Shown: positions 42,425 to 54,984, counted from the first letter of the stretch. The stretch is DNA of 64,000 nucleotides from Owenia fusiformis (GCA_903813345.2 CAIIXF020000002.1:20536455-20600454), one strand, 5' to 3'. Notes: generated by a model not told the origin, from the letters alone. Numbers and translations: made by a program.

Positions 42425-43085
42425 CTCTATTACTGTTATAGACTGTCTCCCATTAGTATGTTTATAACTGTTATGACTGTCTCCCATTGGTATGTTTATG
42501 ACTGTTATAGACTGTCTCCCATTAGTATGTTTATGACTGTTATAGACTGTCTCCCATTAGTATGTTTATTACTGTTATGACTGTCTCCCATTAGTATGTT
42601 TATTACTGCTATGACTGTCTCCCATTACTATCTTTATTACTGCTATGACTGTCTCCCATTAGTATGATTATTACTGTTATGACTGTCTCCCATTAGTATG
42701 TTTATTACTGCTATGACTGTCTCCCATTAGTATGTTTATTACTGCTATGACTGTCTCCCATTAGTATGTTTATTACTGCTATGACTGTCTCCCATTAGTA
42801 TGTTTATTACTGCTATGACTGTCTCCCATTAGTATGTTTATTACTGTTATGACTGTCTCCCATTAGTATGTTTATGACTGTTATGACTGTCTCCCATTAG
42901 TATGTTTATTACTGCTATGACTGTCTCCCATTAGTATGTTTATTACTGTTATGACTGTCTCCCATTAGTATGTTTATTACTGCTATGACTGTCTCCCATT
43001 AGTATGTTTATTACTGTTATGGCTGTCTCCCATTAGTATGTTTATGACTGTTATGACTGTCTCCCATTAGTATGTTTATGACTGT
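42425..43085. repeat. Minisatellite, about 33-36-bp units, about 19 copies
   Basis: The unit is GACTGTCTCCCATTAGTATG plus TTTATTACTGTTAT. Variants (TTATGACTGTTATAGACT, GCTATGACT) are arranged in blocks, showing local expansion. Confidence 0.92.
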
Positions 43086-43236
43086 TATTGCATAAATGGA
43101 CTTTGAAAAGTGTTCCACTTATGGAGGCGTTCCACTTACCGAGTTATTTTACATTACATTAATGGGTTAGATAACTGTTCCACTTATGGAGATGTTCCAC
43201 TTACAGAGGTGTTCCACTTTACAGGTTTTACTGTAT
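43085..43236. repeat. Dispersed 'GTGTTCCACTT...ACAGGTTTTACTGTA' repeat
   Basis: It contains three GTTCCACTTAYGGAG-type words and ends TTCCACTTTACAGGTTTTAC-TGTA. It is related to 10815-10932 and 9790-9960. It lies just before exon 21. Confidence 0.6.
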
Positions 43237-43311
43237 GTTATTGCAATTGGTTATTTCTTGCATGATCTCCTGATTGAAGAATTGTGGGTAATGGTATACT
43301 TTTTTTTCCAG

Positions 43312-43362
43312 GAGATTGAATGATATTGTGTGGAATGCACTGCCGCAGGAGGAAAAAGACCA
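43312..43362 (+). CDS. VWA3B: VWA3B-like exon 21 (51 nt, after the 24.8-kb intron)
   Basis: The acceptor is a long T run plus CCAG and the donor GTAAGC; phase 2 on both sides. It encodes RLNDIVWNALPQEEKDQ. The phase match to exon 20 across the intron supports the nested-gene reading. Confidence 0.82.
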
Positions 43363-43678
43363 GTAAGCAAATTTCGCATTGTATACACATGTATAGCATA
43401 TTGCTCTCTTAGTTAACTTCATTCACTTTATAATTAATGTAAGGCACATACTTTTGTGACCATTGTAATAAATTACTAGTGCAATTCATCCTGCTAATAC
43501 CTATTAACTTTTTACTGTTATAAATAGATACACATGGTTATGCCTCATGGGTGTTTAGCGGCTTGTTATATAAAATGTAACTTGTAAAATAATGAAAATG
43601 AAAATTATTGTGAGTTTACTAATTGTAAGTTTCTTAGAAACAGACACAAATATTAAAAATGCATTGTTTCAATTCCAG

Positions 43679-44069
43679 GTTTAACAGTCACAGAGCTGTA
43701 GATTTTAATGACAATAAGCTCCGCCTCCTTCAAGCACTTGACAGGTGTGGTTGGCCAATCACAGGCACCGATATAACCCTCCTTGAGGATGAAATCCAAC
43801 AAGGCCACAAATATCTCCAACAATCCAGAGATCTCAAAAGATCTGGCAAAAGAAAAGATCAAGACTCAGAGAGTGAAGATTCCGACTTAGACAATGACTC
43901 AAATAATAATGACGATAGAGAAAGCATAAAATCTGAATCAAGTAAAAGATCTGAAAAAGACAACAGTGATGATAATGATGATGAAGATGCTAAGAACTAT
44001 GATGAAGCAGCCAGTGTGGCTTCTTCAATAAGATCGAGTCGAAGCAATCGAAGCAGTAAAAGTTTTGAG
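43679..44069 (+). CDS. VWA3B: VWA3B-like exon 22: acidic serine-rich segment
   Basis: The acceptor is AATTCCAG and the donor GTAGGT; it enters in phase 2 and leaves in phase 0. It encodes NDNKLRLLQALDRCGWPITG, TDITLLEDEIQQGHKYLQQS, then a long Asp/Ser/Glu/Lys-rich stretch (SESEDSDLDNDSNNNDDRES) and SSIRSSRSNRSSKSFE. The second half is probably disordered and phosphorylatable. Confidence 0.9.
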
Positions 44070-44122
44070 GTAGGTGGTACATATTAGAGCTTGCACACTT
44101 CTTCTGAATATACAGATGTGTC

Positions 44123-44236
44123 CCTTTAACCTCCAATATTACAATTGGAAATCAACTTCCCCTTTAACCTCCAATATTACAATTGGAAATCAACTTCCCC
44201 TTTAACCTCCAATATTACAATTGGAAATCAACTTCC
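44123..44236. repeat. Three perfect 38-bp tandem units
   Basis: CCTTTAACCTCCAATATTAC plus AATTGGAAATCAACTTCC is repeated three times without visible change, in intron 22. Confidence 0.92.
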
Positions 44237-45124
44237 CCTGGGTTCTGACTTTGAACACAAATTGGATATAATATTCAGCTAAGTTCCTTGATTCATTACA
44301 ATTTTAATAATTATATTGAAATTCCTTTTTCCTCGATTAATATTCATTCTCCTAAAATTGGTCATTGAATTGGAAGATAGAATTCTGGGATGTTTTTGTA
44401 CATGTGTATTTTAGAAGCTGTGTGTTTGCAAGATTATAGATTTAGCCACACCCATTTCCTAGCCCCTCCCCTTTTAGATTTCCCATTAGTTAGCTCCTCC
44501 TGTCTGTTGCACCAGCTTGTTAAATTATGTATACCCTTGATGTAAGCCAAAGAATCCCCCTGTATGTATAGCTTAATGTGACCCTTTATAAATTGGTGAT
44601 GGGGATTGATCTTATACACATATAAAAATTGTTCATTCAATTCAAACATAAAATTGAGAAAGACTGAGAAATATTATTCAGAAGGAATGCATGCATGTAC
44701 CACCTTTCTCTACTGCAGTAGATATTGAGATTAAGCAGTAAATTAATTTACCGTCCATGTTCCCTTTTGCTTAACTGAATCTTAATGTTATATATCTATA
44801 TTAATTCATCATGATAAACCATGACATCTCATTTCTTCTCAGTCCTGATCATGAGATGGTGAAACAGAAAGATGCTATGAGTATCAGAATGATATTAATT
44901 AACAAAGTTACTCTTTCATCTGTAATCTCCAGCACCTGGAGATACTTTTAGAGAATTATATGACTTCGACAAAAAGGCTTACCAAATTAGTCACACATAG
45001 GCCTTGTCATTTTAGTATTAGTCCTCAACTTTTACAATACTTTTGTTTCTGAATATTTTTATAGATAAAATCAGCTTTTCTGAAATCAGTATTATAGAAT
45101 AGATATTTTTTATCACTTTACCTT

Positions 45125-45335
45125 CAGGCCCGTAGCCAGGATTTGCCAAGGGGGGGGGTTTAGTTTTCAAAAATTTCCAGGGTGGTTCACATTTGACAAT
45201 TTTGGCCCAAATATGGCTAAAATCACTTGAGAAGTGCTCAAAATGGTGAAAAACTGCATGATTTTGAAAGAATTTTTGGCCAGGGGGGGGGCACCGAACC
45301 CTGCGAGCCCCCCCCCCCCCCTGGCTATGGGCCTG
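45125..45335. mobile_element. CAGGCCCGTAGCC-family MITE, copy C (5-bp target duplication ACCTT)
   Basis: It starts CAGGCCCGTAGCCAGG and ends CTGGCTATGGGCCTG, flanked by ACCTT at 45120-45124 and 45336-45340. It has the same orientation as copy A. Confidence 0.88.
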
Positions 45336-45611
45336 ACCTTTAATATATACCTTCAAATTACAAGAAGTATTTTTGTAGTCAATCGAGTGTTTTAGTCTGT
45401 ATGATGAATATGTATATATATATAATCACAATATGTGATAGTTCATATTAGAAACGCATAAATGTACAGCAAGGAGGATTGGCAGACATTATTCAAATTC
45501 AATCTTCCATTGCCTGGCATGGAACAATTTAGTAAAGGTTTTTACCCTATTTTGGGAGATCGGAACTGCCAGAGATGTTTGAACATTACCACAATACTTA
45601 TACACTAAATA

Positions 45612-45682
45612 CAGGGTGGGCCAAAAAACCACCCCCTAGCCAATATTCCTGATAAATGTTCAATTTATTTTGGCCCACCCTG
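45612..45682. mobile_element. 71-bp TA-flanked palindromic MITE
   Basis: CAGGGTGGGCCAAAA and TTTTGGCCCACCCTG form perfect terminal inverted repeats with TA on both sides (45610-45611 and 45683-45684). This fits a Tc1/mariner-type remnant. Confidence 0.8.
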
Positions 45683-45689
45683 TATATAG

Positions 45690-47205
45690 ACTATCTAATT
45701 GGTCAGATGACCTTCATAGAAACAATTGATTACTAAATTGTTCTCTCTAATTTGAACACTTCCCAATGAACATATATTCTTATTTTTTTCTCCCATTAGT
45801 CCTCTGGTGAAATAACCTTGAAATGTGAACACTTCCCAATTTGAATCAAATCCCACTGGCATTTGGAATAGACAGGTTTACTGATTTTTCTTTCTCAAAT
45901 TATATTGCGAATGTGTCATGATTACTATGCAAAATTCAAGAAACTTTTATTTTTCATTCATAGCCTACTGAATGCCTCACCAAAATTATCTTAACGAAAA
46001 AACAGAAAAATTATTGATTGTTTAGGAGATTGATGAATTTCCATATAAGGGATCATGTCCAATTGCTAATATAGAAATAGGAAAATGAAGTTTTCCTGTT
46101 GGTCTAATCCCACAAAGTCAATCTTAATCACCTTCCTTTGCGCCTTTATGCGGAATTAGTGCATATTTTCTTTGCAAATCAGCTATTTTGTCATAATATG
46201 ACACTGCAACATTGACTGACATTTGGGGTGTTAATATAAGATTATTAAATATATTCATCTACACTTACAATGTATTGACTTTTGGACACGGGCCCTAATA
46301 TTGTAAAAATATAATTTCGTTTCATAATAGAAAAAGTGCAATGCTCTTAAGAAATGACTTGTAAAATATCGTATTAATTAAATGTATTGATTAACTGTAC
46401 AAAGATTTACCACCAAAACGTCAAAGTTTTCTCATGATCTCAGATAAAAGAAAAAGATGAAAACAACGAAAATAGATATAAAACTGCTAATGGTTGTCAC
46501 CGATTCTCTTAATATTTTAGGATAAGGATGAAAATGACAACCATGACCTTTCACTTTTCCCAGTTTCCAGCAAATTTAATGATGATTTCTGCTGAAACAA
46601 AAACTGGGAGGAGTGATATGTACAAGTATGCTAAAGACTTAATGCTCAAAGTAATTAATTAATTGATTTAAGTAAAATGTAAATTCTCCAGTCTTAGGTT
46701 ATTTGATTCTTACAGTTCCACGTGTTATTAATAAGGAGTAGAACATTTTAATTGCTTTACTACAAATATGTGTGTTTAGCTACTTACTGTATTTACCTTT
46801 GATTGTTTTGCAGTTTCAAATATATATAAAAATAGTATTATTTTGAACATAATCAATGCCATTTGTTCATTTTTTGTTTAACCACAATGGGCAACATTTA
46901 AAAAGTATTCATAAATGAATTAAATAAATAAATTCTGATATTTGAGATATTTAAGTCATTCCACTTTGCTTACCTTAAGCATTTATCTCTGGCTGCCTGA
47001 ATTACAAGCACTTCTGAACAAGTTTTAACTATATATGTCCTATTAGAGTATATGGAAAAGACTGACCACTGACCCCCTCCAACCAGTCAATCTCCACGCT
47101 TGCGTCCAAAATCTGTAGTCAATGGTCGGAGAGCTCCGTCTTTTTCATACACCCAATAGGTGAAGTAATTTTTAAGGTCACATTTAGAAGAGAAATCATA
47201 AGTCA
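45690..47205. other. AT-rich intron 22 sequence, no gene seen
   Basis: The only structure noted is an inverted pair at about 47050-47150 (TGGAAAAGACTGACCA and its partner near the end). Confidence 0.45.
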
Positions 47206-47207
47206 TA

Positions 47208-47836
47208 CAGGGTGATTCAGAAGTAAGGTCAAAGAGATTTCCATTTTAATACTACTGAATCAATCATCATGAAACTTGGTACAGATGTTCTCATAATATT
47301 ACTGAGTTGCTATCTTCATATGAATCATTCAACCTTTTGATACAACCTAATGATAGTTGCTATAGTAACTCAATGTGATTTCACCTGAGGAAGAATCCTG
47401 TATCATTCTTTATTGGAAATTGAAAAGCGTGAGTGCATGTACTAACCAGTTCACATAATGCACAAGAACATAGCCTGTGTACATTATCAGGATTGGTTTG
47501 AACATGCATGTAGGCTTTTTTAAAAATCCAATAAAGAATGATACAGTGTTCTTCATGTGATGACATCACTTGTTTACAAATAATGACATGCTCAGTTCAT
47601 TATGAAACCATAATGCACTATCTAATAATGCTTCTGCTCAGTTGACCATATACCTTGAATTAATGCACTGAAATACTCCAAGCTGATTGGCTGAGACATA
47701 CTTTACAACAGTCTTCTAATTGATACCTGATACTTGCCATATTTGAAATGTTTATACAGGTTGTTCATAAGGTCTCTACAATTACAATACAAAGTCTGTG
47801 CAAAGTGTAAAGAGATTTTAAGGACACCCTGTATAA
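47208..47836. mobile_element. CAGGGTG-ended foldback element(s)
   Basis: The left end is TA-CAGGGTGATTCAG and the right end CACCCTG-TA. A strong internal inverted pair (CTGTATCATTCTTTATTGGA at about 47398 and its complement at about 47526) makes a hairpin. The right 80 bp (CAGGTTGTTCATAAGGTC to CACCCTG) is itself inverted, so two related elements may be joined. Confidence 0.55.
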
Positions 47837-47861
47837 CAATATGCACATGTGTACTATATAG

Positions 47862-48003
47862 GGTTTAGGAGAAGTGATGGAGTCAAAGCCAACTAAAGGG
47901 AAGAAGGCCCCTCCAACCAACAACAAAGTGAAAAAGGCATTAGACTCCCTCAGAGGCCAGAGTGTAATAGCACGTTGGGATCAAGATGGTTTCTACTATG
48001 CAG
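47862..48003 (+). CDS. VWA3B: VWA3B-like exon 23: start of DUF4537 domain
   Basis: The acceptor ACTATATAG is chosen because it alone keeps phase 0 with exon 22; the alternative TTTAG 7 bp downstream does not. It leaves in phase 1 at GTATTG. It encodes a lysine-rich linker, then LRGQSVIARWDQDGFYYAG, the first strands of a Tudor-like DUF4537 domain. Confidence 0.8.
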
Positions 48004-48239
48004 GTATTGAACATCTCTTTTTAGATATGTTGAAAAAAGTAGTTATTGTTTTTACTTTTAAATCTCATTTCAAAAATTTAAAGGTGACCTATTGATCGTC
48101 AAATTTGAGCTTGCCATTTCGTCTGGGCATATATACAATGCAAGCTATTGCTGACCAGAATGTCCATAAAGGAATGAGTATATATTTTAAATGCTGGATT
48201 TTTTCTTATTTCAAATAAATCATAATTGTAAGTCAGGGA

Positions 48240-48405
48240 AAAAGTTTTGGGCCCCTAGAACCAAAAATTGGACCCAAAATTTGAAAAATTGAGGCCCATT
48301 TTTGGAAATTCAAGTTATGCCCATAAAGACCCATTTTTGAGACCCTACAAAATTGTTGGGCCCCTAAATCAGGCCCCATGGCCCTCCCCCTGGATCCATC
48401 AGTGC
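48240..48405. repeat. Degenerate GGGCCC-rich dispersed repeat
   Basis: The right part (CCCCCTGGATCCATCAGTG) resembles the right end of the MITE at 9187-9361. The left terminus is eroded. Confidence 0.5.
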
Positions 48406-48491
48406 TTTTGTATGAAAAGAGAACATTCAGGGAACTGTTATTTGAAAAATATGCAGCGCTTGTAATTTTAGATCTAATTGTCTGTTTCTAG

Positions 48492-48619
48492 GTCTGGTAA
48501 TAAAGTGCACAGATTCTAGACACGCCCTGGTAGAATTTCACCATAACCAATCAAAGGAGACGATACCTACACGATTCGTGATACCAATAGGGGGAGCAGT
48601 ATCCAGGCCACCATTGAGG
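48492..48619 (+). CDS. VWA3B: VWA3B-like exon 24: DUF4537 domain
   Basis: The acceptor is TTTCTAG and the donor GTAAAG; it enters in phase 1 and leaves in phase 0. It encodes GLVIKCTDSRHALVEFHHNQ and TRFVIPIGGAVSRPPLR. RFVIPIGGA is a hallmark of DUF4537 proteins. Confidence 0.92.
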
Positions 48620-48867
48620 GTAAAGCAACTTTCAAATTCTACAATATTAGAAATAAATTCATAAATGTGAGCAATATGGGTATGTTTATATTCAAAATCC
48701 ATTGTTACATTTGCAGTGAATGCCTTTATATAAAATGACTCATTGCATATAATTATGACAACGTGATTTGGAATATACAATGCATCCTTGGCCCAAGAGT
48801 AATTCATTGCATTACATGATCTGCTATGAAAGCAGTGAAGGATCGTTCCTTGAAGGATGTATACTAA

Positions 48868-49035
48868 GGCACAAATGGGCCACAAAAGGCCTTAAGGCCC
48901 CTAAAAGTGGGCCTTTTTGGTCATAACTGGGCCTTGTAAGGCCTTATTTTTTAATTTCAGGCGAAATTTGTATTTATTTTTCTCTGACCTGAAATTTGGG
49001 CCCCCCCCCTTGTTGGTTCCCAGATCCGCCCCTGT
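48868..49035. repeat. Degenerate GGGCC / GATCCGCCCC repeat
   Basis: It ends CCCAGATCCGCCCCTG, like a GGGGCGGATC-type MITE terminus. TACTA occurs near both edges, but the left terminus is weak. Confidence 0.45.
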
Positions 49036-49269
49036 ACTATCTGGTGTCCCATTAAATGACATGTATATAAAAGTGGTATATCATGCTGATCCTATATCCT
49101 ACTTGCCTTTTTTAAAAAAGTTCACTTTTTTTCTTGTCTCATGAACAAAGGACTACATAGATCTTTGTAGGGACCTAACCAAGCCGAACGCAGAATACAT
49201 TGAAATTGCAAACGAAACTCTTCGCCCTTGGTCTAACCAAGAAAAGTTACTGAAAGTTATCTTTTGTAG

Positions 49270-49508
49270 ATTGGGGACTATGTCTTGGCTAGAGTATTAA
49301 ATGCAGATACAAAGGAGGAATGCTATGTACCAGGAATCATACAAGTTACACCAAGACGTATACAAGACCAAGCCAAGTTCTTCACACTTACGCTTTACAA
49401 TGGTGAACAGGCAACTACAATGCGGAACTACATTATCAAGATAAGCAAGGCCAGGTTTTCATTTGCCTGTAGATACTTGGAGGAATGTCAAAAAGCCAAT
49501 GATGACAG
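49270..49508 (+). CDS. VWA3B: VWA3B-like exon 25: end of DUF4537 domain
   Basis: The acceptor is CTTTTGTAG and the donor GTATGT; it enters in phase 0 and leaves in phase 2. It encodes IGDYVLARVLNADTKEECYV, PGIIQVTP and FFTLTLYNGEQATTMRNYII, the second Tudor-like half. A helix (ACRYLEECQKANDDR) follows. The frame stays open past the donor to 49815, but the phase match to exon 26 favours splicing here. Confidence 0.92.
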
Positions 49509-49819
49509 GTATGTACATGAACAGGGGGGGGGGCTGTTGTTTGAGCTATGGGTTATTATTCAAGGGAATGGGGTATTATCTGAGGAAACAAGGAAAGAGG
49601 TGTTTTACAGAGGATATATGAACAATTTTGTGAGGAAGGGTTTTCATCATTTTCTTTATGTTGATTTTTATCTGTGTTTGAATGATGACATATCTACCTA
49701 TAGTTGGGGGAATTTAGTGGAAAATATTTCAAATGGTGATACAAGCAAATTTATTGGCTTAATCTGTTATTTAAACTATTTGGAAAAATTCTGTCCCTGT
49801 GATCGATCAAACTGAGCAC

Positions 49820-50700
49820 TATTTCAGGAAAAAATTCAAGATGGCTGCCGTATATGTGTAATTCGATACAAATGACACTCTAGATTCATATATAGAGATA
49901 AATATGGTTTAAAATTATATTGATTCAGTAGTAAAGCATGTACATTATATCTAGAAATACAGTTACATTCATTAAAGAGCCGAATTTGGGCAAAATGACT
50001 TTATATAGGGATTCTACAAGGTTCTATTTTGGGAGCACTCTTATTTTGCAACAACTTTTGTCATTAAACTTGTTTTCTTGAATAATGTTGATATTTCACA
50101 CATAATTCAATCTAATATTTCAAGTTTACATGAAAACACTGTCTTACAAGTACCAAGGAGACTTTGAAGGAGTCCTGCAAGGTTCTACTACACTCCATTA
50201 TTATCACAATCTCTTGGAATTCGGTGGAAAATATTCAAAATTGCGATACATGCAAATTTATGGGCTAGTCAGTTATTTATGCAAATAAGAAAAATCCCAT
50301 CCCTCAAATCAGCCAAACCTAATACTATTTCAGTAAAAAATTTAAGGTTGTCAAAATATGTTCATAATTCTGTAAAAATGACACCTTAGATTCATACATA
50401 GAGATTATATGGTTAATAAATAGGTTCACTCAGTACTAAGACATGCAAATATATTTAGAAATGCTATGATCTTCTTTGATTTGAATTTTGGCAAAAAGAG
50501 TTTAATAGGAGTTCTTCAAGGTTCTATTTTGGCCCTCTCTGTTAGAACATGAATTACTTTATAACATTCTCTAATACATTTAATATCTAAGATATAATTC
50601 AAGAATATATTTCAAGTTTGAATGAGAATATTGTCAACCAAGTATCAATGCAAACATTGAAGTAGTCTTCCAAGGTTCTACCTTAGTCCATTATTATCAC
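49820..50700. repeat. Direct duplication, about 340-bp units 500 bp apart
   Basis: Two diverged copies (49820-50165 and about 50320-50660) share ACTCTAGATTCATATATAGAGAT-like blocks and TTCTAYAAGGTTCTATTTTGG. The unit end is repeated a third time in part at 50160-50230. Confidence 0.7.
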
Positions 50701-50819
50701 AATCTCTTATTTGTATGATGAAATAAGGGCAGGTAGACAGGAACTTATCAATTATACAGAATTACATGTGGAATTGCACAATACTGTACATTAAGTAAAG
50801 ATTTTTTACAAAAGCAAAC

Positions 50820-51850
50820 TAAACATGTCTAGAGACTTGCTGGGTTTAGAGCCCCGTGGCGAGTTGTCTACAGTGAGGTCAACAGTAAAGGCCATGTGAT
50901 GTTGCAACTATAACACAGCTAATAGCAGAAACAAAGGAACACAAAACCAACTTGCCAATTGTATGCCTTGATATAACTAAGGCAGCAGTGTACCACACAA
51001 ATGAACTCAACAGCTTTGAAGCATTATAATGTTCCTCAACATGTGATTGGCCTTGAGATAGAGCACATTGAAGGTATTCAGTTGAGATTCTTGACTGAAC
51101 ATCCTTCTGAAAGAAGCCACAAGGAGTACAATGAATTTAAAATGAGAAATGTGAACCCACATCCAACATACTAGTATCACATTTTCATGGATTGATGGGG
51201 TCACTCTAGCAAATGACACTGAAATAGCCATTCTGTGTATCTTCACTGAACTAAAAAACCTAGTAACCTGGGAATCATATCAAATGTTGCAGTCTCCTGG
51301 AAGCTCCCTGTCATTTCCTTATAGAACACTAAATGACACAAAACTTACCCAACCAACTAAGCAAGGCAGGACGGCCTAATAGAACATCCAACATATTGAC
51401 CCAATTGTCACAAGTTCTTCAAACTGCCTAAAGAGTTCTAAAGGAACAAATTGTGATTCAGGCAACAGATTTGAAGGTGACTAATTGTAATGACTATTAC
51501 AATGAGACTCCTTTATTGCCCAAATGACTTGATTGTCATCACATCAGAACAATATGATAGTCCCTTTCCTGGCTGTTAAATTCTGCTGGAGTTACAGCAA
51601 CAGAGTGGAACAAGGCTCTCTTAGAAATAGGATAAACAGAAAAATGGTGACTATGGCTGCATTGTGCAGAGCTGGCTGAATAACTGAGTGAGGTTTGATC
51701 AACCTGTTTACCAACCTCTCTGAGTTTGTAGGGGTAGAAGCAGAAAAAATGGAAACTAAAATGACAAAAAAGACTAAAGCTGCTAATCACAACAAAACCT
51801 GAAGGACAATAGTGCCACAAGCAATGATACTCCTTTGTTTAAACTCACGT
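50820..51850. other. Possible decayed coding sequence in intron 25
   Basis: The base composition is more balanced than around it. A broken frame reads VIGLEIEHIEGIQLRFLTEH, PSERSHKEYNEFKMRNVNPH near 51035-51170. No family is recognised and stops interrupt all frames. It may be a remnant of a transposon ORF. Confidence 0.3.
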
Positions 51851-53235
51851 CAAAATTCTGCAATTATTTTCTTGCTGGTGTCAAAGTAATGGTGTTGTAG
51901 TTGTAAAACATGGTAAATACATTGATAAATCTGCAAAACTCACTCAGTACTCAATGTTCAGTTGTTTTGGCAACTTCAGTTGTTTTGGCAATTTACACAA
52001 ATTGATTTTGTTGTAGATTAGTGCATTTGTAAGTGTAAAGAATAAGAAGGGTGTCAAAAGTGAACTTTAAACGGTTCCTATGCAATAATGACTTTTAAAA
52101 ACTGATTTTGTTGTACATTAATGAATGTATATTCCTAATTATAGAACAGTAGTACCAATGATGTTAAATTCATTAAATTCCATTGTACCAATTTGTGAGT
52201 ATACAAAATAAGAAGGGTGTCAGGAATGAACCTTGCTTAACTCCTAATTATTTATTTTGACTTGAGTACATAACAGTATTAAGTGTTATGTGTGTATGTT
52301 GTATACTACAGCTCTAAACATAGAGATAAACATGTCTAATCATACTCTGATGAAATCATAGCAACCTCTCTATTTTATGATTACATTACATAACATAGTG
52401 ATACATGTACTACAAAAACATATAATCATACACATATATAAAATATGTTGTGTCCTATATAGTTATAATAATCATATTATAATATCCAGTTACCTTTGAA
52501 GATGGTCTGAATGTACTTATTTGTTTTCTGTTGATACACGTTTCTAACTTAATCCTACAGAATGATAAAATTGACCACAACTTCCTTTTTCCAATTTTAT
52601 GGGTTAGAGCACTTTCAACGCTTTTTAAAAAATACTTTCAATTTTTCAATGATTGAAATCTTCATATTGTTGTATCAGGCAAAGTTATTAGATGTTTTTT
52701 AAATAATAATTAATGTTATTTGTCATTGCATTCTTTCTTTGAACCTAGAAAATGAACATAATTTCCCATTTTACGCCAAATCGTCACACTTTGGAGCCAT
52801 GGGAGAGGGCTAAAATTCAGTTTAAAAATTTGAAAAAAATTCACATGACTATTTTCACCTTAAAGAACAACATTTCACCATGAGAGCATGAATTTTCCAA
52901 AAAAAAAAATTTTGCCCACCCTACATGTTATTTAAGTCATACTTTGTCGGCCATCTTGGATTTTGGGGGGAAGAAGTGAAATATTCCGTCGATCACAGGG
53001 ACAGATTTTTTAAAAAAGGTTTTAAGAAGCAGAAAAGCCAAAGTTTATACTTGTATCACCATCTGAAATATTCTGCCTAATATAGGGGTAAATTCCCCCC
53101 ACTACTAGTAAATGGATCAAAGGGGCTGTTATTTGAGTAATGGGCTATTATTCAAAATAAATGCTGTTACCTGGGGATGTTTTATTCAAATGGAAATAGA
53201 GTCTATACCTAAGAAACAGACATATTTGTTTTGTT
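51851..53235. other. AT-rich intron 25 sequence, no gene seen
   Basis: Small direct repeats (AAGAAGGGTGTCA at about 52040 and 52210; CAGTTGTTTTGGCAA at about 51960) were the only structures noted. Confidence 0.45.
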
Positions 53236-53244
53236 GATTTAAAT

Positions 53245-54452
53245 GGGGTCAACCCAGTTGTCCGAAACCCAGTTCTCCGAAACCCAGTTTTCCGAAACCC
53301 AGTTGTCCGAAACCCAGTTCTCCGAAAATTAGGGGATCTTATTTGAAAAATACAATTTTTTTAAACGAATCTCGTTGTCGCAACCTCTGCGAATCACAAC
53401 ATAACATTGGGATAACGTTGACATCATTGCAAAATTAGGCTAAATATGCTAAGTCACGACGTTAATTGTTTAATGTTTAGCCTACGAAAGTTCATATACA
53501 GGTGATATAGATGTTCAAACAAACAAAGTTAAATTATGTTATTCTCATTGTAAAATGGCGTTTACACAACATATATAGATAGGGGTCTACAATTTTTAAA
53601 CCAATTTTCTTTATGGCCCATGGGCCTTTTTTGAGAGGGAACAACAATTTTCCAATGGGTGATGAGCGTTCATAAAAGGAAAAATAGCTTTCCCAAGCCA
53701 GTGGGCATTTATTTAGTAAAGTTGACATGTACATCTTTTGAAACCAAAACTTATTCTTCATTTACGTACTCTGTTCGAGAAATAGAGATTAAATTAAAAG
53801 GATGAAGTGAGTACATGGCGAAAATGAAACTTCTTGCGAATGGGAGAACATCCATTTTGATACGAGGACAGCCTGCCTTCGTTTCCAGTTGATCCCAAGT
53901 GATTAAGTTAAGAATGTTTTGTTCTTTTACGATTTGATAAAATACAGAGACTAAGAAATTAAATACGACGAAATATTTTGACAACGTAATATGTATACTG
54001 TTTTATTCTTAAAGTACTAGTCTATATGCGTAAACTTATTTTATCTGTTTAAAATTGATTCATTTTATTTTGCCTATATAAGAGAAATTGAAGAAGATAA
54101 GATAAACTGTTCCGTAATATATATTGTGTTTTGATAACCTTTTTTTAGAATCACAATGTAAAATAAATCCCCCGTTCCTGCCATTCTGGTAACGCGTGCA
54201 ATGGATGCAATTCAAAGTGAGAGAGAGAGATCTATGAACATCAGAATGCGTCCATGCCATTAATTTGGCCAAATACATGGCATGAAACTGGCCTAAGCTT
54301 AGTACGTCTCCCCTTTCTCTGGTAAATTATGACTATATTTTTCGGAGTAATGGGTTTCGGACAAGTGGGTTTCGGACAACTGGGTTTCGGAGAACTGGGT
54401 TTCGGACAACTGGGTTTCGGACAACTGGGTTTCGGACAACTGGGGTGCACCC
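53245..54452. mobile_element. Foldback element with 15-bp tandem-repeat termini, short form (9-bp duplication GATTTAAAT)
   Basis: The left end is GGGGTCAACCCAGTTGTCCG followed by five 15-bp units (CCCAGTTGTCCGAAA). The right end has seven units in inverse orientation and closes with GGACAACTGGGGTGCACCC. GATTTAAAT flanks perfectly at 53236-53244 and 54453-54461. The interior (1.0 kb) has no transposase. Its left and right parts match the ends of the 4-kb relative at 58869. A 9-bp duplication with tandem-repeat inverted termini fits FB- or Mutator-type foldback elements (inference). Confidence 0.92.
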
Positions 54453-54984
54453 GATTTAAATAGTTTTTATTTGGATAGCCTAATCAATTTAAGCGTCACA
54501 CATTCTCCACTAGAGACACCAACTTTATATTGTGCCTGCATTTATCATATTTAAATTCTGAATAGAATTTGAGATGAAATTAGTGAATATTAAATTAACT
54601 ATTTTGAAAGGATTTCAATTGCTGTTGATTCTAGCCCTAATATTGAGGTGATTCCCGTTGGTGGTTACTACACTATTGGAGACCCTAGACGTAATAGGTA
54701 CATACACACAGTGTGTGGATTCTTCTGTACTAACATGTCTTTGGTATTTTTGTGTGCATAACACAGATATAAATACAAATACTGTACTTTATCTAAAAAT
54801 GATTAACATGTGGTTTTGTTTCATGTATTGTGTGCACAGGTCAGGTGTCGACAATATGTATGTAAACAACAAAGTTAATTTCATTTTCATATATCTTTCC
54901 CTTCCCCTTAAAAGTTAAACTGGTCATAGATTTCTCAGAAATATCAGTCCTCTGGACTGCCCCACTCAGCTATATGTACACTTG

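Noticed and set aside
42335-42580. 81-codon frame with repeated YRLSPISMF
   Set aside because: Translation of the 33-36-bp minisatellite.
42425-43085. Possible CRISPR-like array
   Set aside because: Continuous tandem units without unique spacers, in an animal intron.
47869-47876. Alternative acceptor for exon 23 at TTTAG
   Set aside because: It would enter in the wrong phase relative to exon 22; the acceptor 7 bp upstream fits.
49509-49815. Open extension of exon 25 to 49815
   Set aside because: A GTATGT donor at 49509 joins exon 26 in phase and keeps the protein going; the extension is low-complexity and unlike DUF4537.
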